A stretch of 5,761 nt of DNA from Bacillota bacterium (GTDB taxonomy: Bacteria > Bacillota > UBA4882 > UBA10575), in contig JAAZDX010000142.1 in the NCBI GenBank assembly GCA_012512605.1, positions 1 through 5,761 on the forward strand, read 5' to 3'. The notes beneath the pieces were generated by a model. The model made no database searches, was not told the DNA's origin, and was given only the letters and a program-made list of their open reading frames with translations. This document shows positions 1 to 5,584 of this stretch, one piece after another; position 1 is the stretch's first letter, and each line of letters opens with the position of its first letter. A program made the position numbers and the translations under genes.

Positions 1-543
1 CGTGTAGTCTCTGTAAATCGGGGCGCTGATCACGATGATATTGCTCCCGACGATCTCTGAATAGAAGACTTCGGAGGTGGTAATCTCCCCACTTAAGCTG
101 CGTTGAATGTAGTCGTGGTCGGCTAGGCTCCGATTGAGGAGGGCTTCATTGGTGGCACTGATAATTTCGGCATCCAGATTTGTAATAAACAGATCACGGA
201 AACCACTCTCGTTCTTGACCTTCTCAAGGAGGGTGAGAACAACGGTTTCATTCTGATAAAGCCACTCGCTAGTGCCGCGGAAAATATAGTAGAGGACTAG
301 GTTTTCATAGATGTCTTGAACAGAACCAACGATGCTGATGGTTTTTTGTTGATCATCAAACCAAGTCTCCAGGAGTTTTTCTTTTTCTGTAGTAAAGATG
401 TTGAATTTAGTCTCAATTTCGGCGTTAAGCACATTATTGGCGGCCAAAAAGGCGATTGTCCCTAAGATTGAGACCGGAAGAAGCCCGATTACCAGAAATA
501 TTAGAATGAACCTCGACCTCAGTTTTAATTTTTTAAAGACCAT
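1..543 (-). CDS. Membrane-anchored Cache-domain sensor, probable methyl-accepting chemotaxis protein (partial, N-terminal 181 residues)
   Basis: The gene starts at ATG 543-541 and runs off the left edge without a stop, so only 181 residues are visible. An SD-like AAGGGAG (553-559) lies 9 nt before the ATG. A basic N-terminus (KKLKLRSR) is followed by one transmembrane helix at about residues 12-35. An extracellular region follows, with the late part of a double-Cache fold: FITNLDAEIIS at about 119-129, then DYIQRSLSGEI and VFYSEIVGSNIIVISAPIY. This TM-Cache arrangement is known from chemotaxis receptors, histidine kinases and GGDEF proteins. The signalling domain is outside the window, so the output type is not seen. 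The sigma-28-like promoter upstream favours a chemotaxis receptor, which would sense a small extracellular ligand and signal to CheA/CheW. Confidence 0.78.
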   Translation of the reverse strand, partial: MVFKKLKLRSRFILIFLVIGLLPVSILGTIAFLAANNVLNAEIETKFNIFTTEKEKLLETWFDDQQKTISIVGSVQDIYENLVLYYIFRGTSEWLYQNETVVLTLLEKVKNESGFRDLFITNLDAEIISATNEALLNRSLADHDYIQRSLSGEITTSEVFYSEIVGSNIIVISAPIYRDYT

Positions 544-644
544 TACCGGCTACTCCCTTATTTTTTTCAAAGATTAATGCCCCACTAAGCTGGATTAATA
601 CTAATAGGGGAAAATATTGATAATAATCGACATCTTACAACATA

Positions 645-671
645 ATATCGGTCTTTATGGAACATACTTTA
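645..671 (-). promoter_or_regulatory. Sigma-28 (SigD/FliA)-type promoter for the sensor gene
   Basis: Read on the minus strand, the site is TAAAGTAT, an 11-nt spacer, then ACCGATAT. The known flagellar sigma consensus is TAAAGTTT-N11-GCCGATAA (Bacillus SigD: TAAA, about 15 nt, then GCCGATAT). Only one base differs in the -35 box, and the -10 box keeps CCGATAT intact. The predicted transcript starts near 637 and has a leader of about 95 nt before the sensor ATG. This is the main reason for reading the sensor as part of the motility regulon. Confidence 0.62.
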
Positions 672-701
672 TACTAGTTCGCTAAATTTAACCTTCTTTC
701 G

Positions 702-733
702 AAAAAAAGAACCGTCGGGTAGATCCGACGGTT
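702..733 (-). terminator. Intrinsic terminator, minus strand
   Basis: A perfect 9-bp stem (AACCGTCGG at 710-718 with CCGACGGTT at 725-733) closes a 6-nt loop. On the minus strand it is followed by C and seven T residues (702-708). The plus strand has no T-run, so it acts on leftward transcripts. It lies between a TTGACA promoter (844-872) and the sigma-28 promoter (645-671), so it would end or attenuate a transcript from the former before the sensor gene. Confidence 0.75.
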
Positions 734-838
734 GAATTTCAGAGGGGTTAATGATCTTTAAAGTGACTTGTTTCCCAAGGATCTCGGAATCTGGCGTCCG
801 GATCTGGTAACAACGGATGTAAAGATCGGGCAAAATTT
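702..838 (-). ncRNA. Candidate structured leader RNA or sRNA upstream of the sensor gene
   Basis: A good promoter (844-872) and a strong terminator (702-733) delimit a leftward transcript of about 135 nt. Its first part can fold as an 8-bp closing stem (820-827 with 753-760, GATCTTTA/TAAAGATC). Inside are hairpins at 785-800 (4 bp, 8-nt loop) and 767-779 (4 bp, 5-nt loop), giving a possible three-way junction. Segment 799-805 is perfectly complementary to 721-727, which lies in the loop and 5' arm of the terminator, so an antiterminated form is conceivable. It matches no riboswitch class I can recall. It could be a ligand-controlled leader of the sensor gene or a free sRNA. A TTG-started open frame of 69 codons (669-878) crosses it, but has no SD and runs through the terminator. 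Inference only. Confidence 0.4.
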
Positions 839-843
839 CAGGA

Positions 844-872
844 AAAATAGAGGAATTAGGACCAGGTGTCAA
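844..872 (-). promoter_or_regulatory. Sigma-A-type promoter, minus strand
   Basis: On the minus strand there is a perfect -35 TTGACA (867-872), a 17-nt spacer, and -10 TATTTT (844-849, four of six consensus bases). The predicted start is near 837. It would drive the leader or sRNA candidate that ends at the 702-733 terminator. Confidence 0.5.
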
Positions 873-881
873 GAACAAGTA

Positions 882-909
882 CTAACACACTTCACGAGCA
901 GTGTATTTT
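882..909 (+). promoter_or_regulatory. Possible promoter for the FabZ-like gene
   Basis: CTAACA (882-887), a 16-nt spacer and TATTTT (904-909) each match four of six consensus bases. The start would be near 916, leaving a leader of about 25 nt before the TTG start. A small inverted repeat (ACACT, 8 nt, AGTGT; 886-903) lies in the spacer. The match is weak. Confidence 0.28.
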
Positions 910-940
910 AGAACCATGATTTGCGAAGGGGGAGAATTAT

Positions 941-1387
941 TTGCTGGAAATCACAGAGATCAAAAAAGTCTTACCGCATCGTTTTCCATTCTTACTGATA
1001 GACAGGGTAATCGAGATTGAGCCGGGGAAAAGAGTGGTTGCAATTAAAAATATTACAGTCAATGAAGTTTTTTCCCAGGAGTATTACGGCGGACTCTATC
1101 CGATGCAGGGTGTTCTTCAGGTTGAAGCCATGGCGCAGACGGCGGCCTTTTTAATTCTCAACTCGGAAGAGAACAAAGGACAGCTCGCTTACTTCTCCAA
1201 TATTGAACATGTCCGTTTCCGTACGCCGGCGTTGGCTGGAGACCAACTCCGGATCGAGGTGGAACTGGTCCGCTTGCGGGCACGTGCCGGTAAGTTTAAA
1301 GGGTGTTGTTATATTGAGGATAAAAAAACCTGCGAAGCGGTTTTCAGTTGTATGCTTGCGGCGGATCAAAAATCTTCTTTTACTTGA
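941..1387 (+). CDS. FabZ-like hotdog-fold protein with altered catalytic loop
   Basis: The TTG start at 941 is supported by a strong SD (AAGGGGGAG, 926-934) 6 nt upstream and by the FabZ-like N-terminus (EIKKVLPHRFPFLLIDRV). At 148 residues it has the usual FabZ length. FabZ dehydrates 3-hydroxyacyl-ACP in fatty acid synthesis, using a His in a GHFP-type motif and a Glu 14 residues later. Here the Glu is present (E62 in VLQVEAMAQ), but the His position is Tyr48 and the loop reads QEYYGGLYPMQG (residues 46-57), so the usual G-H-F-P is lost. The gene stands alone, not beside fabD, fabG, acpP, accB or lpx genes. It may be a paralogue with a different activity, a partner subunit or a binding protein. 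The family call is secure; dehydratase activity is doubtful. Its last 22 bp overlap the convergent PHP gene. Confidence 0.88.
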   Translation: MLEITEIKKVLPHRFPFLLIDRVIEIEPGKRVVAIKNITVNEVFSQEYYGGLYPMQGVLQVEAMAQTAAFLILNSEENKGQLAYFSNIEHVRFRTPALAGDQLRIEVELVRLRARAGKFKGCCYIEDKKTCEAVFSCMLAADQKSSFT

Positions 1388-2142
1388 TAATACAGTTTTT
1401 TAACTAGGTTACCGGCACCGGTAACCAACCGCAAAAGGGAGAAGGGGGTATGGGTGTCGGTAATCAATTGGATCCCTTCGTTCCGTTTTAAGACCCGCAC
1501 TAACCCGCGGGAGTCTTCAACTGCTTCGGGGAGAATCAATCCACCGCGGGCTAAGTCTGGGAGGCGGTGGAAATCGGAACCGGAGATCATCCGCAGGTTG
1601 TTCTGCCGAGCGAAAGCAAGCGCCGTGTTGTTATTGGAATTTTGCCGGGGGTTACCGTTGTAGACTTCGATTCCGTCTATTAACCCCAACGGGGCTGGTG
1701 TGATCCCGGGTCGAAAGGGATGGGCTTGGTAGATCAGGATTTTCTCGCTAGGGGGGAGTTGCTTACTAAATTTCCGGAATTTTGCGATCCCCATCTTGTA
1801 TAGTGCGGGGTGGTTTTTGAGAAACGTTTCGTCAATCCCGTATATTAAATATTCCCGGGGCGAATCGTCAAACTTAAGTTCGATTCCTAATAAAACTGTT
1901 AAACCGATTCTTTCCCCTTCTTCCTGGGCCCCGCGATAACCTTGCAGAAAGTGATCAACCCGTGCGGACCAAGGTAGAGACTGGGGGAATTTACGAAAGA
2001 ACCTCCGATTATAGTGGTCGGTAATGACAATGCCGTCATAACCGGCTTTTTTGTATAATTGGGCGACCAAGCGCCCTTCGGTACGTCCGCAAAAGCTTGA
2101 TTCCCGGGTGTGGACATGGAGATCAATTCGAAAAGACTTCAT
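1366..2142 (-). CDS. PHP-domain metal-dependent phosphoesterase
   Basis: This 258-residue protein starts at ATG 2142-2140, with AGGAG 8 nt upstream. The PHP motifs are present in order: DLHVHT (7-12), VITDHY (39-44), GIEL (86-89), QAHPFR (139-144), EVYNGNP (159-165) and SGSDFHR (187-193). The His, Asp and Glu residues that bind the usual two or three metal ions are all present. The length and the lack of polymerase or histidinol-phosphatase features place it among stand-alone PHP proteins (YciV/TrpH-like group), whose members act on phosphoesters such as nucleotides or short oligonucleotides. The substrate here cannot be deduced. It is cytoplasmic, with no signal peptide. The gene converges on the FabZ-like gene, sharing 22 bp, and lies downstream of the RNA gene at about 2240-2432, whose terminator separates the two. 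Confidence 0.9.
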   Translation of the reverse strand: MKSFRIDLHVHTRESSFCGRTEGRLVAQLYKKAGYDGIVITDHYNRRFFRKFPQSLPWSARVDHFLQGYRGAQEEGERIGLTVLLGIELKFDDSPREYLIYGIDETFLKNHPALYKMGIAKFRKFSKQLPPSEKILIYQAHPFRPGITPAPLGLIDGIEVYNGNPRQNSNNNTALAFARQNNLRMISGSDFHRLPDLARGGLILPEAVEDSRGLVRVLKRNEGIQLITDTHTPFSLLRLVTGAGNLVKKLYYQVKEDF

Positions 2143-2239
2143 AGGTTTCGCTCCTGAGCCGAAGAGGTAATATTATTATTGGCAATTAGGGGTAAAATAT
2201 GAGGGGCGCATGCCCTGCATTTTATGGGTTTGGTAGTTT

Positions 2240-2274
2240 TATGAGAAAAGAAAAGAGCCACCCGAAACGGTGGC
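2240..2274 (-). terminator. Intrinsic terminator of the RNA candidate, minus strand
   Basis: Stem GCCACC (2257-2262) with GGTGGC (2269-2274) and a 6-nt loop, followed on the minus strand by the T-rich tail TCTTTTCTTTTC. The plus strand has no T-run after the hairpin. It separates the RNA candidate from the PHP gene that starts at 2142. Confidence 0.7.
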
Positions 2275-2432
2275 GAAAAGTAAAGTTTATTTGAATTAGT
2301 TGGGATAATAATTGGTTTCACTCTCTCTGACTGCCGGCGTGGTCAAGAGGGAGGCGAGCTGCTCCAGTCGTTGGGCCCTAACGCCTGAGGCGCTCTCCAT
2401 TCTCCAGGTTGAGCCACTCACCACTGAAGAAT
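2240..2432 (-). ncRNA. Candidate small structured RNA gene, about 180-190 nt (possibly 6S-like), unidentified
   Basis: A minus-strand transcript is framed by a perfect TATAAT (2438-2443) and a U-tailed terminator (2240-2274). The first 100 nt or so (2330-2430) are much richer in GC than the flanks and self-complementary. GTGG-C-TCAA (about 2412-2420) can pair with TTGACCAC (about 2338-2345), enclosing shorter helices including CGCC-TCA-GGCG. An AT-rich tail leads to the terminator. The size and long-hairpin tendency recall 6S RNA, but I cannot match a conserved 6S motif, and SRP RNA, RNase P RNA and 5S rRNA signatures are absent. The same strand holds an open frame (stop 2296-2298; ATG at 2400 or 2439, 34 or 47 codons) without a well-placed SD, so a small protein is the alternative. 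Confidence 0.42.
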
Positions 2433-2437
2433 GTACC

Positions 2438-2443
2438 ATTATA
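2438..2443 (-). promoter_or_regulatory. Consensus -10 box of the RNA candidate
   Basis: A perfect TATAAT on the minus strand predicts a start near 2431. No good -35 lies at 16-18 nt; the closest, TTGCAA (2464-2469), is 20 nt away. The promoter is therefore plausible but one-sided. Confidence 0.45.
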
Positions 2444-2517
2444 TTACCATAGAATTTATCCAATTGCAACAGGTTATGGCAAAAAACTTTAAATTTTTTT
2501 TGCCGGGTGTGGTTTGG

Positions 2518-2546
2518 TTGCTAAAAACCATTGTATTTGCTATTAT
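2518..2546 (+). promoter_or_regulatory. Promoter of ychF
   Basis: TTGCTA (2518-2523, four of six), a 17-nt spacer, and TATTAT (2541-2546, five of six), with TGC directly before it, which makes an extended -10. The start is expected near 2553, about 40 nt before the ychF ATG. Confidence 0.6.
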
Positions 2547-2593
2547 AAAGGAATGTTTAGATATATAGGATCATACTAGAAGCGAAGACCGGA

Positions 2594-3691
2594 ATGAAGA
2601 TCGGATTTGTTGGATTGCCGAATGTCGGAAAAAGCACTTTATTTAATGCGATTACGAAAGCGGGTGCCGAATGCGCCAACTATCCTTTTTGCACCATCGA
2701 ACCAAACGTAGGGGTTGTTGCTGTTCCTGATGGGCGTTTGGCGGGTTTGGCCGCGATGTACCACCCGAAGAAGGTGACCCCGGCGACCGTTGAGTTTGTC
2801 GATATTGCTGGATTGGTAAAAGGGGCTAGTCGTGGGGAGGGTCTAGGCAATAAATTCCTCGCCCATATCCGGGAGGTAGATGCGATTCTCCACGTCGTTC
2901 GTTGCTTTGCCGAGGATAACATTGCTCATGTGGAAGGTTCCCTCGACCCCCAGCGTGATGTGGAGATTATTAACTTGGAATTGATCTTGGCTGATCTGGA
3001 GACGCTGGGTAAAAGGATCGAAAAGACCAGGAATATGGCGAAATCCGGGGATAAAAAACTCCTGGACGAACTGGACTTATACCTGAAGATCCAGCAAGGG
3101 TTGGAAGACGGGCTTCCTGTTCGTGCTCAATCTTTCAGCGGGGCTGAGCAAGAACTGGTTCGCGACCTTTTTTTACTCACCGATAAACCGGTGATTTATG
3201 CCGCCAATATTTCCGAAAAAGATCTGACCACGGCCGGGAGCGAGAACCCCTGGCTTGCCGCCCTCCATGATCTTGCCGCCCGCGAAGGATCAGAAGTGAT
3301 TCTAATCTGTGCGGCGCTTGAAGAAGAGATCGCCCAGCTGGACGAGGAGGATAAACAGGTTTTCTTGGCGGATTTAGGGCTTAAAGAGTCGGGTTTAGAT
3401 CGCTTGATCAAGGCCGGTTATGATCTTCTTGGATTAATTAGCTTTCTGACCGCCGGTCCACAAGAAGTGCGGGCTTGGACCATCAAAAAAGGGACACGGG
3501 CCCCGCAAGCGGCCGGTAAAATCCATAGTGATTTTGAACGCGGCTTTATCCGGGCCGAGGTTATTGCCTACGATGATTTGATGGCGTGCGGTTCCTATAC
3601 GGTCGCGAAGGAAAAAGGACTCGTTCGTTTGGAAGGAAAGGACTATGTGATGAAAGACGGGGATGTGACGCTGTTTCGGTTTAATGTTTAA
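2594..3691 (+). CDS. ychF: Ribosome-binding ATPase YchF (Obg-related, OLA1 type)
   Basis: Full length at 365 residues (family about 363). YchF is a cytoplasmic P-loop NTPase that binds ribosomes and prefers ATP over GTP; it is linked to translation and stress responses. The P-loop is GLPNVGKST (7-15), the switch II/G3 motif is DIAGLV (70-75), and the G4 position reads NISE (205-208) rather than NKxD, the change that goes with ATP use. A helical insert occupies about 130-175. The C-terminal TGS domain spans about 278-363, with the family's TIKKGTRAPQAAGKIH and DFERGFIRAEV. The ATG at 2594 gives the standard N-terminus MKIGFVGLPN; the SD before it is weak. It is transcribed alone from its own promoter and is followed by an inverted repeat over the stop and a strong terminator. 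Confidence 0.98.
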   Translation: MKIGFVGLPNVGKSTLFNAITKAGAECANYPFCTIEPNVGVVAVPDGRLAGLAAMYHPKKVTPATVEFVDIAGLVKGASRGEGLGNKFLAHIREVDAILHVVRCFAEDNIAHVEGSLDPQRDVEIINLELILADLETLGKRIEKTRNMAKSGDKKLLDELDLYLKIQQGLEDGLPVRAQSFSGAEQELVRDLFLLTDKPVIYAANISEKDLTTAGSENPWLAALHDLAAREGSEVILICAALEEEIAQLDEEDKQVFLADLGLKESGLDRLIKAGYDLLGLISFLTAGPQEVRAWTIKKGTRAPQAAGKIHSDFERGFIRAEVIAYDDLMACGSYTVAKEKGLVRLEGKDYVMKDGDVTLFRFNV

Positions 3692-3701
3692 ACCGAAACA
3701 G
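3671..3701. repeat. Perfect 14-bp inverted repeat spanning the ychF stop codon
   Basis: CTGTTTCGGTTTAA (3671-3684), the loop TGT, then its exact complement (3688-3701). The left arm encodes the last YchF residues and the TAA lies in the right arm. No T-run follows, so it is not a classical terminator; it may protect the mRNA 3' end or help termination further on. Confidence 0.85.
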
Positions 3702-3762
3702 GTGTTCTATTGATTAGTCGACGGTAAAGCCTGTCTAATCCGCCGAAACCACGATTGATTTT

Positions 3763-3797
3763 AAAGTCCGGTCGGGATGAACCCGCCGGACTTTTTT
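3763..3797 (+). terminator. Intrinsic terminator after ychF
   Basis: AAAGTCCGG (3763-3771) pairs with CCGGACTTT (3786-3794). An inner CGGG/CCCG helix is separated by a single bulged T, the loop is ATGAA, and a run of six T follows (3792-3797). The reverse strand reads ACTTTAAAAT after the stem, so it may also weakly stop the convergent mscS-like transcript, whose stop codon is 3 nt away. Confidence 0.9.
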
Positions 3798-3799
3798 GA

Positions 3800-4855
3800 T
3801 CAACCGTTACGTAGATACAGGGTTTGGGTAGGATATGCTAGTTTAATCCCGCGTTTGCTGAATTCCTCGATTATTTTCAGATTAATCTCCTGTTGGATGT
3901 CCATATACTTGATATAGTCGCGGGTGAGGACATAATAGACCACGTCAAAGCGGAAGCTGTAATCACCGAAACCACTGAAGTGGGACCGGTTCAGTTCGGT
4001 ATCGGGAATACTGTTCACAATATCAGCGAGGATTTGGGGGATCTCTTTGACGAGTGCGGGATCGGTTTGGTAGCTTACGCCAATGGTAAAGGAGATGCGC
4101 CGCCGTGTCATTGTTTTGTAATTGCGCAGGCGGGAGCTTGTTAAGTCCGTGTTTGAAAAGACTAGTTCTTCGCCGGTCAGACTGCGCAGACGGGTGGTCT
4201 TTAGCCCGATATTTTCGACGGTTCCGGAGAAGTTATCAATGATGATGTAGTCACCGACTTCAAAAGGGCGGTCAAAATAGATGGTAAAATAACTGAATAG
4301 ATCACTGAGGAGGACCTGTGCGGCCAGGGCGACCGCAATACCGCCGATTCCAAGTCCAGCGACCAGAGCGGAGATCTCGACACCTAAGTTGTCAAGGAAA
4401 ACGATAAAAGCTAAAATCCATACCAATACGGTGAAGAACTTAGAAACGATCCGGAAAGCGTATTGTTTGGTCGCATCAGTTTTGTGCTTGAGGAAATAAA
4501 AATCCAGACCACGGTTGAGTATCGAGAGGAGAAAACGGACCCCGAAAAACACCAACAAAGAAAGGCACAGACTGTTGATGATTCTGTTCCAAAGCAACGA
4601 AAGGGTTAGCCGATGAATACTTAGGTAGAAAACACCCAGGTAGATCAGGGGCAAAAGGTTCTGTTCCCCACTGCTAATCAAGAAAGAGACTAACTCTTTT
4701 TGTCTTCTCTTCGCCCAGCGGCCCAATCTGGTCAGTAAGAATTTCTTAATAAAACGAAGGACCCAGGAGCCAACCACAAAAATGACCAGCGAAAGCAGGT
4801 AATCTAAGATACTATTATGAAAGATCAAATGCTCGGTAAGCACGGTCCACATCAT
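3800..4855 (-). CDS. MscS-family mechanosensitive ion channel
   Basis: A small-conductance mechanosensitive channel that opens under membrane tension to release solutes on hypo-osmotic shock. I prefer the ATG at 4855 (351 residues): GGGGAAG lies 5 nt before it, whereas the GTG at 4861 would leave no spacing. By the GTG numbering, five membrane helices fall at about 19-40, 67-83, 94-115, 138-158 and 164-186. The last is the Gly/Ala-rich pore helix (LVAGLGIGGIAVALAAQ) of MscS TM3. The beta domain follows with FDRPFEVGDYI (about 196-206) and the FSNTDLTSSRLRNY motif (about 235-248), then an alpha/beta C-terminal domain. Two extra N-terminal helices compared with E. coli MscS are common in the YkuT/YhdY-like branch. 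The gene converges on ychF with a shared terminator region. Confidence 0.95.
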   Translation of the reverse strand: MMWTVLTEHLIFHNSILDYLLSLVIFVVGSWVLRFIKKFLLTRLGRWAKRRQKELVSFLISSGEQNLLPLIYLGVFYLSIHRLTLSLLWNRIINSLCLSLLVFFGVRFLLSILNRGLDFYFLKHKTDATKQYAFRIVSKFFTVLVWILAFIVFLDNLGVEISALVAGLGIGGIAVALAAQVLLSDLFSYFTIYFDRPFEVGDYIIIDNFSGTVENIGLKTTRLRSLTGEELVFSNTDLTSSRLRNYKTMTRRRISFTIGVSYQTDPALVKEIPQILADIVNSIPDTELNRSHFSGFGDYSFRFDVVYYVLTRDYIKYMDIQQEINLKIIEEFSKRGIKLAYPTQTLYLRNG

Positions 4856-4973
4856 AATCACTTCCCCGTTCCCGTTAATATTGATGATGTCTAATCTATC
4901 TTATCATAATTAGTCCGCTTTGCGCAGCCGAAAGTTGATGGAAGGAGGATTAGCCCGTCACTTCCACCCCGAT

Positions 4974-5004
4974 AAAAAACACGCTAGGTGAAATATGTAT
5001 CGTG
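4974..5004 (-). terminator. Possible weak terminator after the small membrane protein gene
   Basis: On the minus strand a CACG/CGTG stem with a 17-nt loop is followed by a run of six T (4974-4979). It sits 16 nt past the stop at 5020. The stem is short, so read-through into the MscS gene is possible. Confidence 0.25.
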
Positions 5005-5019
5005 CAGAAGAAAGCAAGA

Positions 5020-5415
5020 TCATTCATTCTTATAATCGTCCCGCTCATTTTTTGAGATAATTACATAGATCATTGCAGCAAAGACAGTTAAAACAAATAT
5101 TTCTACAACCAATCTACTGAGATCAATATTATAGGAAATGGAAGTGCGATTCAGATGCCGTGAATCCATGCTAGGAATGCCTATTCTTTTTCCGATATAT
5201 TCAATCATTTGTTCGTCATAATCAAAACCCGGATCGCGAAATACTGGCGCATAACCGAGAAAAATTTTTGCTTGGTGGTCATAAACCATACCATTATTGT
5301 TAAAATCAGATACAGATCTTTGAAAATGAAAAACTCCTTGCCAGGGAACGAATAAAGTACAAAAGAGAATTAAAACAAGACAATAGGCTAGAACAACAAT
5401 TTTTTGGTGTGTCAA
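5020..5415 (-). CDS. Small membrane protein of unknown function, two transmembrane helices
   Basis: 131 residues, starting at TTG 5415. A near-perfect SD (GAGGAGG) ends 7 nt before the TTG, the best SD in the window, which supports both a real gene and this start. Hydrophobic helices lie at about residues 5-24 and 101-120. The roughly 75 residues between them (with LGYAPVFRDPGFDYDE at about 53-68 and an IDLSRL segment at 97-102 entering helix 2) are probably outside the cell. The short charged tail is cytoplasmic. I do not recognise a family; the arrangement resembles uncharacterised two-helix envelope proteins. It lies alone between the ssrA terminator and the MscS-like gene. Its coding sequence and upstream region are more AT-rich than the neighbouring genes, which may hint at a more recent or lineage-specific origin. 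Confidence 0.72.
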   Translation of the reverse strand: MTHQKIVVLAYCLVLILFCTLFVPWQGVFHFQRSVSDFNNNGMVYDHQAKIFLGYAPVFRDPGFDYDEQMIEYIGKRIGIPSMDSRHLNRTSISYNIDLSRLVVEIFVLTVFAAMIYVIISKNERDDYKNE

Positions 5416-5559
5416 CGAAATGCCTCCTCAAAAAATTTGTTAGCTACTAGATAAATAATTTCATTAAATCGCAGTTAAAAGGTTTTTCCCCTTTCAAACT
5501 CCAATCTATTTCTGTTTCATTTCTGTTCCCCCTTAGTTTCTTCTTCTGGTACGCTATAT

Positions 5560-5584
5560 AAAAAAGCCCCAGGATTTGTGGCTT
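5560..5584 (-). terminator. Possible intrinsic terminator or attenuator, minus strand
   Basis: Stem AAGCC/GGCTT (5564-5568 with 5580-5584), with two more pairs possible inside, followed on the minus strand by a T6 run and ATATA. It sits about 145 nt upstream of the small membrane protein and about 60 nt after a possible promoter (5627-5654). It could end a very short RNA or attenuate transcription of that gene. Confidence 0.45.

Noticed and set aside
571..612. CCCC...GGGG pairing in the sensor gene leader that might act as a further regulatory hairpin.
   Set aside because: Only four contiguous pairs around a long AT-rich loop, and it does not cover the SD at 553-559.
669..878. Open frame of 69 codons on the minus strand with reasonable codon choice; an in-frame ATG further upstream (at about 917) is cut off by a TAG at 882-884.
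   Set aside because: The TTG start has no SD, the -35 box of a good promoter overlaps it, and the frame runs through a 9-bp terminator stem and into the sigma-28 promoter. A decayed gene remnant cannot be excluded, but a chance frame is more likely.
2139..2321. Minus-strand open frame of 60 codons upstream of the PHP gene.
   Set aside because: It crosses the terminator at 2240-2274, has no SD, and its Pro/Asn/Ile/Lys-rich product looks like translated noncoding DNA.
2336..2432. Possible tRNA or T-box/SAM-type leader on the plus strand, because of the GC-rich block and a TCAAGAGGGAGG segment upstream of ychF.
   Set aside because: There is no T-arm, no T-box core (AGGGTGG), and only a partial likeness to the SAM-I motif. 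The -10 box and terminator fit the minus strand, not the plus strand.
3712..3740. GATTAG/CTAATC hairpin between the ychF palindrome and its terminator.
   Set aside because: Six pairs around a large loop with only partial inner pairing and no following T-run; probably incidental.
3893..4144. Plus-strand open frame of 83 codons opposite the MscS-like gene.
   Set aside because: It lies wholly antisense to a well-supported channel gene, in a conserved domain, without an SD.
4939..4966. Inverted repeat TGGAAG/CTTCCA between the small membrane protein and the MscS-like gene.
   Set aside because: Six base pairs around a 16-nt loop with no T-run. It is too weak to call a terminator or an operator.
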